Assembly (NCBI GenBank): GCA_014859645.1
Contig: JACUTV010000010.1
Span: forward strand, 1-52,125
Direction: 5' to 3'
Length of the DNA: 52,125 bases
Origin: Campylobacterales bacterium
GTDB lineage: Bacteria; Campylobacterota; Campylobacteria; Campylobacterales; Campylobacteraceae
The stretch's first letter is position 1. The number at the start of each line of letters is the position of its first letter. A program made the position numbers and the translations under genes. Shown in pieces: positions 26,313 to 34,582 of this stretch. A model generated the notes under the pieces. It was given only the letters and a program-made list of their open reading frames with translations. It was not told where the DNA came from and made no database searches.

Positions 26313-26469
26313 GGTTCATGCTGTGTTGTTTTGTAACTGTACCACCACTTGTTCTAGGCGAAAAAGTTGAAAAATACTTTTTGCTATGTTCGTGCTATAA
26401 AGTTGGTATACCATACTCTAATAGGTGCGTAGCGTTTTACGCGCAGGCTCTTCGTAATCATTTGCATGG

Positions 26470-26492
26470 ATATATGCTAAAAATGCATATAT
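26470..26492. repeat. Inverted repeat ATATATG-N9-CATATAT
   Basis: Seven-base arms around a 9-base A-rich centre (CTAAAAATG). It shares the core ATATG-N9-CATAT with two other inverted repeats in the window (26606-26638 and 38781-38823). It may be an operator for a dimeric regulator, or a hairpin in the leader RNA. Confidence 0.6.
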
Positions 26493-26508
26493 TAGAAAGG
26501 GGAGTCTG

Positions 26509-26592
26509 ATGAGATTTTTATACAAAGGAGGTAAGGCTACTTGGAAAAGGTGGTGCGTTTTGCTTTTTTTTGGAAAGTTTGAAACGCGTTAG
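26509..26592 (+). CDS. Possible 27-residue leader peptide
   Basis: A short ORF starting ATG at 26509 with AAAGGGGAG 4-12 nt upstream. It begins MRFLYKGGKATWKRWC and ends at TAG. It lies exactly between the two inverted repeats in the mop leader, and an 8-codon ORF (start 26484) ends with TGATG at its start. It may be a regulatory leader or chance. Confidence 0.3.
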   Translation: MRFLYKGGKATWKRWCVLLFFGKFETR

Positions 26593-26605
26593 GCTATTTT
26601 ATTTA

Positions 26606-26638
26606 CCTACAAATATGCAATTTTTACATATTTGTAGG
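26606..26638. repeat. Perfect inverted repeat CCTACAAATATG-N9-CATATTTGTAGG
   Basis: Twelve-base perfectly complementary arms around CAATTTTTA, 57 bp before the mop start. There is no T-tract suited to termination, so a protein-binding site or attenuator is more likely. It shares the ATATG-N9-CATAT core with 26470-26492 and 38781-38823. Confidence 0.7.
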
Positions 26639-26694
26639 GAGGATTGCGGTGCTTAGAAGCTTGTGTGAATTTATATCTTAGGAAAGGATGAGAA

Positions 26695-29415
26695 ATGTTA
26701 AAAAGAACATTAATGATTAATGGTTCGAAGGTGACATTAGTGGCTGACGCGGAAGAAAAACTATCCGATGTACTGCGAAAACAGCTAGGACTTACAGGGA
26801 CAAAGGTTGGTTGTGGAAGTGGGGAATGCGGTACTTGCACCGTCATCCTAAACGGGAAGGTTGTTCGTTCGTGTATTACAAAGATGAAAAAAGTGAATGA
26901 CAATGATGAACTCATTACCATTGAGGGCGTGGGAACCAAAGACAACCTTCATCCACTTCAAATTGCATGGATGGTGCATGGTGGAGCACAATGCGGTTTT
27001 TGTACTCCAGGTTTCATCGTCTCAGCCAAAGGACTATTAGACCAAAATACTAGTCCAACACGCGAAGACGTGCGAGATTGGTTTCAAAAAAACAAGAATC
27101 TTTGCCGTTGTACGGGATATGTACCTCTTATCAATGCGGTCATGGATGCTGCAAAGCTTGTGCGTGGTGAAATCACAGTAAAAGAGTTTTGGAAAGAACT
27201 TCCTGAGGGTACTTCGTTGGTGGGTTCAGAGTATATTCGACCTTCTGCGCTTGCAAAAGTCATGGGAACATGGGATTTTGGTGCCGATTTGGGTCTAAAA
27301 CTCCCCTCCAATACCCTGCATGCCAAACTCGTTCAAGCGGAAGTTTCTCATGCCAACATTTTATCGATTGACACCGAAGAAGCTAAGAAAGTCCCGGGTG
27401 TTGTCGCCGTTCTTACCTATAAAGATGTCAAAGGAACCAACCGCATCAATGGTTTAGCGTTTCCTACCAACAAGGGCGATGGTTTAGATAGACCTATTTT
27501 GAATGATAAAAAAATCTTCCAATACGGCGATGCCATAGCCATTGTCCTCGCTGAAAATGAAAAAGCGGCACATGCGGGTGTCGAGAAAGTCAAAGTCGAA
27601 CTTGAAGTCTTACCTGCGTACATGAACGCACCTGACGCGATGGCAGATGATGCGATTGAGATTCACCCGGGTACTCCAAATGTCTACTTTACCAACCACA
27701 TCAGCAAAGGGGCTGAAACTAGCCCGATTATGAAAGAAGCACCTTATGTAGTGGAAGATAGTTTCTATACCCAACGTCAACCGCACTTACCGCTCGAGCC
27801 CGACGTTGGCTTTGCGTATGTCAATGATGAGGGAAAACTCATTGTTCATTCAAAAAGTATCGCACTTCACTTTCATGCGTTGATGATTGCTGAGGGTGTG
27901 GGCATGAAAGCCGAAGACGTCTTTATCGTTCAAAACAATACGGGAGCTACGTTTGGTTATAAATTTAGCCCAACGATGGAAGGACTTTTGGGCGTTGCTA
28001 CATTGGCAACAGGACGACCTGTTTATCTTGAGTTCAACATGAAACAGCAAATTACCTATACAGGTAAGCGCTCACCGTTTTGGACAACCATGAAAATGGC
28101 AGCCGATAAAGAGGGAAAAATTTTGGCATTAGAGTCTGATTGGAGTGTGGATCATGGACCATATTCTGAATTTGGTGACTTGTTGACCCAACGTGGTTTC
28201 CAATTTGGTGGAGCGGGTTATATGATACCGAACATTCGTGGTAACGGGCGCACCGTCTGTACAAACCATGGTTGGGGTTCAGCCTTCCGTGGGTATGGCG
28301 CACCTGAGATCATGTTCCCATCCGAAGTGCTCATTGATGAGTTGGCTGAAAAAGTCGGGATGGATCCGTTTGATTTTAGGTTCAAAAATATTTACAGACC
28401 AGGCGATACAACCCCAACAGGATGTTCTCCCGATGTCTTTTGTTTAGAAGAACTGTTTGATAAAAGCCGACCAGTGTATGCGTTAGCGAAAGAGACAGCG
28501 GCGAAAAAGAACGCCACTGCGGCAGCCGATAAAAAATACGGCGTGGGCGTTTCAGTCAATATCTACGGGTGTGGTTTAGATGGTCCTGACTCTTCCGAAG
28601 CGTGGGCGGAGCTTACCAAAAACGGCGTCGCGGTCGGCAATTCATGGGAAGACCACGGTCAAGGGGCTGATATTGGTACGCTTACCTTTGCGCATGAAAC
28701 CTTAAAACCTCTTAACCTAAAACCAGAGCAAATTGATTTAGTCCTCAATGATATGACAAAAACACCCAACAGCGGACCAGCAGGCGGAAGTCGTTCCAAT
28801 GTGGTCACGGGAAATGCAACCGTTGTGGCATGCCGCAATTTGCTTGAAGCGATGAAAAAAGCAGATGGAACCTACCGAACCTATGATGAAATGGTGGCAG
28901 AAGGTAGAGAGCTTAAATACATGGGTAAATGGACAGCACCATGCACCGACACACCTCCAACAGACGGACAAGGAAATCCCTTTGCGGCTTACATGTATGG
29001 TGTCTGTATTGCTGAAGTAGAAGTTGATACCAAAACAGGTAAAACCAATGTTGAAAAAATGACACTCGCTTCGGATGTCGGCACAATCATCAATAAATTG
29101 GTCGTCGATGGGCAAATGTATGGTGGTTTAGTGCAAGGTATCGGTCTGGCATTGACCGAAGACTTTGATGATCTTAAAAAACATACGACCTTAACAGGGT
29201 GCGGTATTCCAAAAATCAAAGATGTTCCAGACAATTTGGATCTCATCTACACAGAATACCAAAGACCAAACAGCTTGCTTGGCGCTTCAGGTGCGGGTGA
29301 AATGCCTCTTGCTGCGCCTCATGCAGCCATCATTAATGCTATTTACAATGCGTGTGGTGCGAGGGTAACACACTTACCAGCGCGCCCTGAGAAAGTTTTG
29401 GCTGCAATGGCGTAG
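26695..29415 (+). CDS. mop: Molybdenum aldehyde oxidoreductase, single-chain Mop type (xanthine oxidase family)
   Basis: A 906-residue protein joining the Fe-S and molybdopterin parts, without an FAD domain, as in the Desulfovibrio gigas aldehyde oxidoreductase. The first [2Fe-2S] cluster uses C40, C45, C48 and C60; the second uses C100, C103, C137 and C139 (CGFCTPG and CRCTGY). The molybdenum domain keeps the base Glu869 in GAGEMPLAAP, at the same number as in D. gigas. It is expected to oxidise aldehydes with water and bind molybdopterin cytosine dinucleotide. It leads a ten-gene run in one direction. Confidence 0.9.
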   Translation: MLKRTLMINGSKVTLVADAEEKLSDVLRKQLGLTGTKVGCGSGECGTCTVILNGKVVRSCITKMKKVNDNDELITIEGVGTKDNLHPLQIAWMVHGGAQCGFCTPGFIVSAKGLLDQNTSPTREDVRDWFQKNKNLCRCTGYVPLINAVMDAAKLVRGEITVKEFWKELPEGTSLVGSEYIRPSALAKVMGTWDFGADLGLKLPSNTLHAKLVQAEVSHANILSIDTEEAKKVPGVVAVLTYKDVKGTNRINGLAFPTNKGDGLDRPILNDKKIFQYGDAIAIVLAENEKAAHAGVEKVKVELEVLPAYMNAPDAMADDAIEIHPGTPNVYFTNHISKGAETSPIMKEAPYVVEDSFYTQRQPHLPLEPDVGFAYVNDEGKLIVHSKSIALHFHALMIAEGVGMKAEDVFIVQNNTGATFGYKFSPTMEGLLGVATLATGRPVYLEFNMKQQITYTGKRSPFWTTMKMAADKEGKILALESDWSVDHGPYSEFGDLLTQRGFQFGGAGYMIPNIRGNGRTVCTNHGWGSAFRGYGAPEIMFPSEVLIDELAEKVGMDPFDFRFKNIYRPGDTTPTGCSPDVFCLEELFDKSRPVYALAKETAAKKNATAAADKKYGVGVSVNIYGCGLDGPDSSEAWAELTKNGVAVGNSWEDHGQGADIGTLTFAHETLKPLNLKPEQIDLVLNDMTKTPNSGPAGGSRSNVVTGNATVVACRNLLEAMKKADGTYRTYDEMVAEGRELKYMGKWTAPCTDTPPTDGQGNPFAAYMYGVCIAEVEVDTKTGKTNVEKMTLASDVGTIINKLVVDGQMYGGLVQGIGLALTEDFDDLKKHTTLTGCGIPKIKDVPDNLDLIYTEYQRPNSLLGASGAGEMPLAAPHAAIINAIYNACGARVTHLPARPEKVLAAMA

Positions 29416-29494
29416 AGCTTTACATGTAAAGCGTGGGATACGTGTGTATCTCACGCTTACGTTTGCCTTTAACGCGATATTTGAGGAGAAAAGA

Positions 29495-31858
29495 ATGGAT
29501 TTAGACGCATTATTAGAGATCAGCAATCACTGTATTCATTCAGAGCCTCCCGTATGCGTGGCATCGTGTCCGGTTCATATGGATGTGATTGCCCTTGTGC
29601 ACGAAATTGAACAAGGTGATTTTGCTAAAGCGTATAAGGTGATGGAAGCCAAAATACCCTTTAGCAGACTTATGGGGAAAATCTGCGACCACCCTTGTGA
29701 AAAGGTCTGCGTACGAAAAGAGGTGGGTGGAAGTATCCGCATCAGTGAACTGGAAAAAACGGTGATTGATTTAGGGTATACAAGTCCCAAAAAACCGTTG
29801 CTTTTACCTAAAAATAAAGGGACAGTTGCGATTATTGGTGGAGGGCTTAGTGGATGTGTCGCGGCGATTGAGCTGGATAAAAAAGGTTACAGCGTCACCA
29901 TTTATGAAAAAACAGACCGTTTAGGTGGAAGCCTTTGGGCGTATGAGGGTCAAGGCTTAGAGACTGCCATCATTAAAGAAGAGCTCTCCGTGATTTCGAA
30001 AAAAGGGATCACGGTTTGTTATAGCACGGAAGTGACTGAAGAAAATCTGAAAAATTATAGTGAAAAATACGACGCTGTTTACTTGGGAACAGGGGTTTGG
30101 AGCAAAGCGTACGCCATTCATCCTGAAACATTTCAAGTCAATGATTCTTCCTTGTTTGTGGGTGGAAAACTTCAAACGCAAAACCAGTCTATTATCTTTT
30201 CGGCAAGTTCAGGCAAAAGAGCGGCCGTTTCGATAGACCGCTACATTACGAAAACTTCGATGAATGCTTCTAGGGAACGTGAGGGCGTTTTTGAGACGAA
30301 ACTAGACTTTAAAATAGAGACAGTCAAACCGACTCCGACCGTGCTCAAATCAGCCTCACTTTACTCTGAGAACGAAGCGCAAGAAGAGGCGAGCAGGTGT
30401 CTTAAATGCCAATGCAGCGCGTGCATTGATGCGTGTGTGCATATGCAACGCTTTTCCATCACTCCTGATCGCTATATCCGAAGTATCAATCACAACGAAC
30501 GCATTGTTTTAGGAACACGCAGTGCCAATTTGATGATCAACTCCTGTACCGAGTGTGGGCTGTGCAAAGAGGTGTGTCCTCTTGGCATTGGCATGGGAGA
30601 GATTATCCACGCTACGAGACAAAGTATGGTGGAACGAGGGAAAATGCCTATTTCTGCCCATGATTTTGCCCTTAAAGATATGCAATTTAGTCACAGTGAT
30701 TATTTTTCATTGGTACGCAAACAACCCAGCAAAGAGGCGTCTAAAGATCTTTTTTACTACCCCGTGATTGCTTTTTCGGCGTACGCCAGAGGGCTTTATA
30801 AAGGTTCTGGCAAAACAGGCTACCTTTTCTACCCAGGGTGCCAACTCAGCTCCACGCACACAGAGCATATCGGTGAGATTTACAAACATTTGGTAGGTTC
30901 CATCAAAAATAAAGATGCGGATAATGACGTAGGCTTGTACTTGGGGTGTTGTGGCGCACCTGCGGATTGGGCGGGACGGATGGATTTGATACCTGAGAGT
31001 ATTGATAAAATTCGCCAAACGTGGGAAGAGATGGAAGAGCCAACCTTCATCCTAGCCTGTTCAAGCTGTTCGGCGACCTTTGAGAAGTACTTGCCGATGA
31101 TTAAAACCATCTCCTTATGGGAAGTCTTTGAGAAATACGGTTTACCAGAAGTAGACATTAAAAAAGGTAAACGAGAACTGTGCATTCACGATGCGTGTGC
31201 GACCAGACACGATAGTAAGGTGCATGAGAGCATTCGGGGCATTGTTAAAACCTTGGGGTATAGCGTTGAAGAGCTTGAATACTCCAAAGAAAAAGCGAAA
31301 TGTTGCGGTTATGGTGGTTTGGTTGCTTGTGCTAACCCTGAGCAAGCGGAGGATTTTGTGAAAGACCGTATTGATGAGAGCAATCACGATGTGCTGGTGT
31401 ATTGCGCGATGTGCAAGGATATGTTGGTCAAAGGCAATAAACGGGCGTACCACATTTTGGACATCATTTATGGCAATGAAATCAACCATGATACCCCTCA
31501 AAAAATGCCAACCCTCTCTGATCGCCAAAACAACCGCAAGCACCTCAAACAGCAGTTACTTAAAGAGATTTGGAACGAAGAGGAGAGTGATATGAGCAAG
31601 ACCTATGATTTTACCCTGCATGTTTCCGATGAAATCACCGCCCTTATGGAGAAGCGATTTATTTTGCTCAGTGATGTTGAAAAAGTGGTGGAACGCTCCC
31701 TTACATGTAAAGAGCGATTTTACAATCCTAAAACCTTGGATTTTCTTGCACGCCTGAGAGTCGCAAATGTGACCTTTTGGGTGAAATACGAAGAGCATGG
31801 CAGTGACATCACGGTGAAAGATGTCTACTCCCATCGTATGGAAGTGGTGGAGGGCTAA
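29495..31858 (+). CDS. FAD/NAD-binding, Fe-S and CCG-domain oxidoreductase (dicluster-binding type)
   Basis: A 787-residue multidomain redox protein; ATG at 29495 follows GAGGAG. Order: a GltD-like N-terminal Fe-S segment (CVASCPVHMD, CDHPCEKVC), an FAD-binding motif IIGGGLSGCVAA near residue 110, a ferredoxin pair (CLKCQCSACIDAC and CTECGLCKEVCP), then HdrB-like cysteine-rich CCG elements (YPGCQLS, GCCGAP, CIHDAC, KCCGYGG). About 88 C-terminal residues form an unrecognised domain; an internal ATG at 31592 with GAGGAG before it could express that part alone. It probably moves electrons to or from the aldehyde oxidoreductase. Confidence 0.85.
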   Translation: MDLDALLEISNHCIHSEPPVCVASCPVHMDVIALVHEIEQGDFAKAYKVMEAKIPFSRLMGKICDHPCEKVCVRKEVGGSIRISELEKTVIDLGYTSPKKPLLLPKNKGTVAIIGGGLSGCVAAIELDKKGYSVTIYEKTDRLGGSLWAYEGQGLETAIIKEELSVISKKGITVCYSTEVTEENLKNYSEKYDAVYLGTGVWSKAYAIHPETFQVNDSSLFVGGKLQTQNQSIIFSASSGKRAAVSIDRYITKTSMNASREREGVFETKLDFKIETVKPTPTVLKSASLYSENEAQEEASRCLKCQCSACIDACVHMQRFSITPDRYIRSINHNERIVLGTRSANLMINSCTECGLCKEVCPLGIGMGEIIHATRQSMVERGKMPISAHDFALKDMQFSHSDYFSLVRKQPSKEASKDLFYYPVIAFSAYARGLYKGSGKTGYLFYPGCQLSSTHTEHIGEIYKHLVGSIKNKDADNDVGLYLGCCGAPADWAGRMDLIPESIDKIRQTWEEMEEPTFILACSSCSATFEKYLPMIKTISLWEVFEKYGLPEVDIKKGKRELCIHDACATRHDSKVHESIRGIVKTLGYSVEELEYSKEKAKCCGYGGLVACANPEQAEDFVKDRIDESNHDVLVYCAMCKDMLVKGNKRAYHILDIIYGNEINHDTPQKMPTLSDRQNNRKHLKQQLLKEIWNEEESDMSKTYDFTLHVSDEITALMEKRFILLSDVEKVVERSLTCKERFYNPKTLDFLARLRVANVTFWVKYEEHGSDITVKDVYSHRMEVVEG

Positions 31859-31859
31859 G

Positions 31860-32066
31860 ATGGAAACGAAAATCGATACAACAACCCCATGGATGTGCGA
31901 TAAATGCCACGAGGCATTGGTGTTAGAAAAAGTAAAGGTGCGCTATTTGGAGGGTAATTTTGAAGTAGAACTTTTAAAATGCCCTACATGTAAGATGGTT
32001 TTTATTAGCGATGAGTTGGCGATGGGCAAGATGCTGGAAGTCGAAAAAGGGTTGGAGGATAAATAG
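31860..32066 (+). CDS. Small two-CxxC (zinc-ribbon or rubredoxin-like) redox protein
   Basis: A 68-residue protein with CDKC near residue 13 and CPTC near residue 41, the spacing of a zinc ribbon or small metal-binding fold. It overlaps nothing but starts 1 bp after the previous stop and ends 3 bp before the methyltransferase start. It corresponds in position to the DVU_1557 redox protein family of Desulfovibrio (from memory). Its function is not known. Confidence 0.7.
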   Translation: METKIDTTTPWMCDKCHEALVLEKVKVRYLEGNFEVELLKCPTCKMVFISDELAMGKMLEVEKGLEDK

Positions 32067-32069
32067 GCG

Positions 32070-32801
32070 ATGAATGCTTATGAGAGTTGCTGTATGCAAG
32101 AAGCCACGGGAGAGACCTTACGTCCTGGGGGATTTACATTAACCCAAAAAGCCGTCAGTTTTTGTGGCTTAACAATGCAGAACAAAGTCCTAGACTTGGG
32201 ATGTGGCATGGGTGCGACGGCTTCGTATCTGCACCAAAACTACGGCATTAAAGTCGTGGGGATTGACCCTTCTTCTAAACTTTTGGGTATGGCAAAGGCT
32301 AAAAATCCTTTTGCAAGCTTTGTTTTAGGAAAAGGGGAAGCTTTGCCTTTTGAGGAAGAAAGCTTTGAGTGTGTATTGGCTGAGTGTACTTTGTCCTTGA
32401 TGAATGCTTTACATGTAAGCTTACAAGAGGTCTTTAGAGTGCTAGAAAAAGGGGGTTGGTTTGTTATCACCGATGTCTATGCCAAAAACCCTGAGGCACT
32501 CAAACCGATGGAAAATTTCTCACTTAATTCGTGCATGAGAGGTTTACATCATCTGCCACGTTTACAACACGAACTCGAAATGATGGGATTTGAAGTGATG
32601 CTTTTGGAGGATTGTAGCCAATTGCTGAAAGAGCTGATGGTAAAAATCATTTTTTCACACGGCTCAATGAGCGCTTTTTGGAGTAAAACCCTCGATGGTG
32701 AAATGCCTCACGCGTGCTGTGCGTTTGAGGAAAATCTCAAAGCATGCAAACCGGGGTATTTTATGATGATTGTCAAAAAAGGAGAAAAGAACAATGGATG
32801 A
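32070..32801 (+). CDS. Class I SAM-dependent methyltransferase (DVU_1556-like)
   Basis: A 243-residue methyltransferase. The SAM-binding motif I is VLDLGCGMG at residues 40-48, followed by the acidic VGIDPSS and a motif around LAECTLSLM. Cysteines are frequent at both ends (SCCMQ near the start, HACCAF near the end), which could bind metal. It overlaps the next gene by 8 bp. The substrate is unknown; the context suggests a step in maturing the aldehyde oxidoreductase or making its cofactor. Confidence 0.8.
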   Translation: MNAYESCCMQEATGETLRPGGFTLTQKAVSFCGLTMQNKVLDLGCGMGATASYLHQNYGIKVVGIDPSSKLLGMAKAKNPFASFVLGKGEALPFEEESFECVLAECTLSLMNALHVSLQEVFRVLEKGGWFVITDVYAKNPEALKPMENFSLNSCMRGLHHLPRLQHELEMMGFEVMLLEDCSQLLKELMVKIIFSHGSMSAFWSKTLDGEMPHACCAFEENLKACKPGYFMMIVKKGEKNNG

Positions 32802-33240
32802 TTTAGCATTGCGTTTATTTAAACTCTCAAATGCGGGTTTTTGCTGTGCACAGATTATGTACAAACTTGCCCTTGAGGACGAGGGGAGCGACAATGAAGA
32901 CTTGATTCGTGCCGCGCAAGGGTTGTGCAGAGGTATTGCAAACACGCAAAAAACCTGTGGCGTCCTTACGGGTGGGATTGGTGTTTTGGGGCTTTACAGT
33001 GCAAAAGGTGATGAAAGCGAAGAAGCCAAAGAAGATTTTTTGGAAATGGTTGAAACGTTTCATGCATGGTTCAAAACCGAATTTGGCACCACTAAGTGTG
33101 TTACGCTCATTGGAGAGCGAGATTTTCAAGGCGTGGATGAAAGCTATAAGCCTATTTGTGCAGGCATGATTCAAAAATCCTACACCAAAGTCTATGAGAT
33201 TTTGCAAGAACACGGCTACGAGTACGGAAACAGAGAGTAA
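32794..33240 (+). CDS. C-GCAxxG-C-C family protein (DVU_1555-like)
   Basis: A 148-residue redox-type protein of the C_GCAxxG_C_C family, identified by CCAQIM at residues 17-22, GLCRGIANTQKTCGVLTGGI in the middle and two later cysteines (TKCVTL, PICAGM). Start at ATG 32794, which follows AAGGAGAAAAG. Family members are predicted to bind metal or undergo disulfide chemistry; none has a settled role. The short overlap with the methyltransferase gene implies coupled translation. Confidence 0.78.
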   Translation: MDDLALRLFKLSNAGFCCAQIMYKLALEDEGSDNEDLIRAAQGLCRGIANTQKTCGVLTGGIGVLGLYSAKGDESEEAKEDFLEMVETFHAWFKTEFGTTKCVTLIGERDFQGVDESYKPICAGMIQKSYTKVYEILQEHGYEYGNRE

Positions 33241-33241
33241 A

Positions 33242-34582
33242 ATGATGACAAGCAATCCTTTCATGCACACCGAGAGCCTGTGCCCTATTTGCTTGCGCAA
33301 ACTAGAGGCGACCATTTTTGAAGAGGGCACTTCGTCGTACTTGTATAAAGCGTGTCCCGAGCATGGTGAGTTTAAGAGCGTGGTGTGGCGAGGGCAAACA
33401 CCCATGCGTGAGTGGATTCGCACCAAAGAGCGAGCCACCATCAAAAACCCTATCACTCAAGTGGAAAAAGGGTGTCCGTTTGATTGTGGCTTGTGTGCGG
33501 CGCACCGACAACACACCTGTACGGCACTCATTGAAGTGACGTCTCGTTGTAACCTAAGCTGTCGTTTCTGTTTTGCCGATGCGATGGAAAGCCCCATCAA
33601 AGACCCAAGTTTAGCGCAACTACGTTTTCAGTTTGAGAGCATTTTAAAGGTCTCAGGCACATGCAATATCCAACTCTCAGGCGGTGAGCCCACGGTAAGG
33701 GATGATCTAGCGGACATTATTCGCATCGGTGTGGAGTTAGGCTTTCCTTTCATTCAAGTCAATACCAATGGCATTCGCATGGGTAGAGATGAAGCCTATG
33801 TCAAAGCCTTAAAAGAAGCGGGACTGAGTTCTCTTTTTTTACAATTTGATGGCATTGATGATAGGATTTATGAAACTCTGCGAGGGCGTGCGCTCTTTGA
33901 TGTGAAATGCCAAGCGATTGAAAATTGCCAAAAATACGGCATTGGCGTGGTGTTAGTTCCTATCATTGTTCCTAACGTCAATGTAAAAAGTATCGGCGAG
34001 ATTATCCGTTTTGGTATGCGTCATTCTCCTACCGTTCGGGGGGTGCATTTTCAGCCTGTGAGTTACTTTGGACGCATTCCAGAGACTCCTAAAGATGAAG
34101 ATAGAATCACCTTGCCTGAAGTGATGGAGCACATTTGTGAACAGATGGAGGGAATGGTGGAGCTTCAAAGTATGCAACCCCCAGGGTGTGAAAATGCGCT
34201 GTGTTCGTTCAATGGCAATTACCTCATGGAAGAGGGCGTGCTAAAGCCCATCACCAAACGCTCGTGTTGTTCCACGAAAGTCGAAAAAGCGCAAGAAGGA
34301 GCGAACAAAGCCAAAGCCTTTGTGGCACGCAATTGGTCGTACCAAGCACAAGTCAAAGAAGAAAAACTCTCCGATTGGGACAAAATCTTAAACGCCATTG
34401 CCAACAACACCTTTAGCCTCTCTGGCATGGCGTTTCAAGATGCGTGGAATGTCAATTTGGAGCGCATTCGGGATTGTTGCATTCATGTCTCCACGGTGGA
34501 GGGGAAGCTGATTCCTTTTTGTATGTACAACATCACCAATCAAGATGGGATGTCACTTTATCGAGATGCAAAGAGGGCATGA
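33242..34582 (+). CDS. Radical SAM protein with N-terminal zinc-ribbon-like segment
   Basis: A 446-residue radical SAM enzyme. The [4Fe-4S] motif is CNLSCRFC with C103, C107 and C110. Before it are CPIC at 14-17 and the CPFDCGLCAAH block (C78, C82, C85), a layout shared with radical SAM proteins of the Tes-like group. SAM-binding GGEPT follows at about residue 143. Further Cys clusters (GCENALCSF, KRSCCST, RDCCIH) lie in the C-terminal half and may hold auxiliary metal clusters. The ATG at 33242 falls 1 bp after the previous stop. Substrate unknown. Confidence 0.85.
   Translation: MMTSNPFMHTESLCPICLRKLEATIFEEGTSSYLYKACPEHGEFKSVVWRGQTPMREWIRTKERATIKNPITQVEKGCPFDCGLCAAHRQHTCTALIEVTSRCNLSCRFCFADAMESPIKDPSLAQLRFQFESILKVSGTCNIQLSGGEPTVRDDLADIIRIGVELGFPFIQVNTNGIRMGRDEAYVKALKEAGLSSLFLQFDGIDDRIYETLRGRALFDVKCQAIENCQKYGIGVVLVPIIVPNVNVKSIGEIIRFGMRHSPTVRGVHFQPVSYFGRIPETPKDEDRITLPEVMEHICEQMEGMVELQSMQPPGCENALCSFNGNYLMEEGVLKPITKRSCCSTKVEKAQEGANKAKAFVARNWSYQAQVKEEKLSDWDKILNAIANNTFSLSGMAFQDAWNVNLERIRDCCIHVSTVEGKLIPFCMYNITNQDGMSLYRDAKRA

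Larger units (their letters stand above)
26313..26694 (+). promoter_or_regulatory. Leader/control region of the mop cluster
   Basis: 382 bp without a clear large gene. It holds, in order, a copy of the 15-bp box seen upstream of hyfA and aor (GCTATGTTCGTGCTA, 26383-26397, running into the -10-like TGCTATAAA), an inverted repeat at 26470-26492, a 27-codon ORF with a ribosome binding site (26509-26592), and a longer inverted repeat at 26606-26638. A ribosome site (AGGAAAGGATG) precedes mop. Confidence 0.5.

Noticed and set aside
26309-26509. 66-codon ORF in the mop leader
   Set aside because: It runs across the 15-bp box and an inverted repeat and has no ribosome site; composition is that of a control region.
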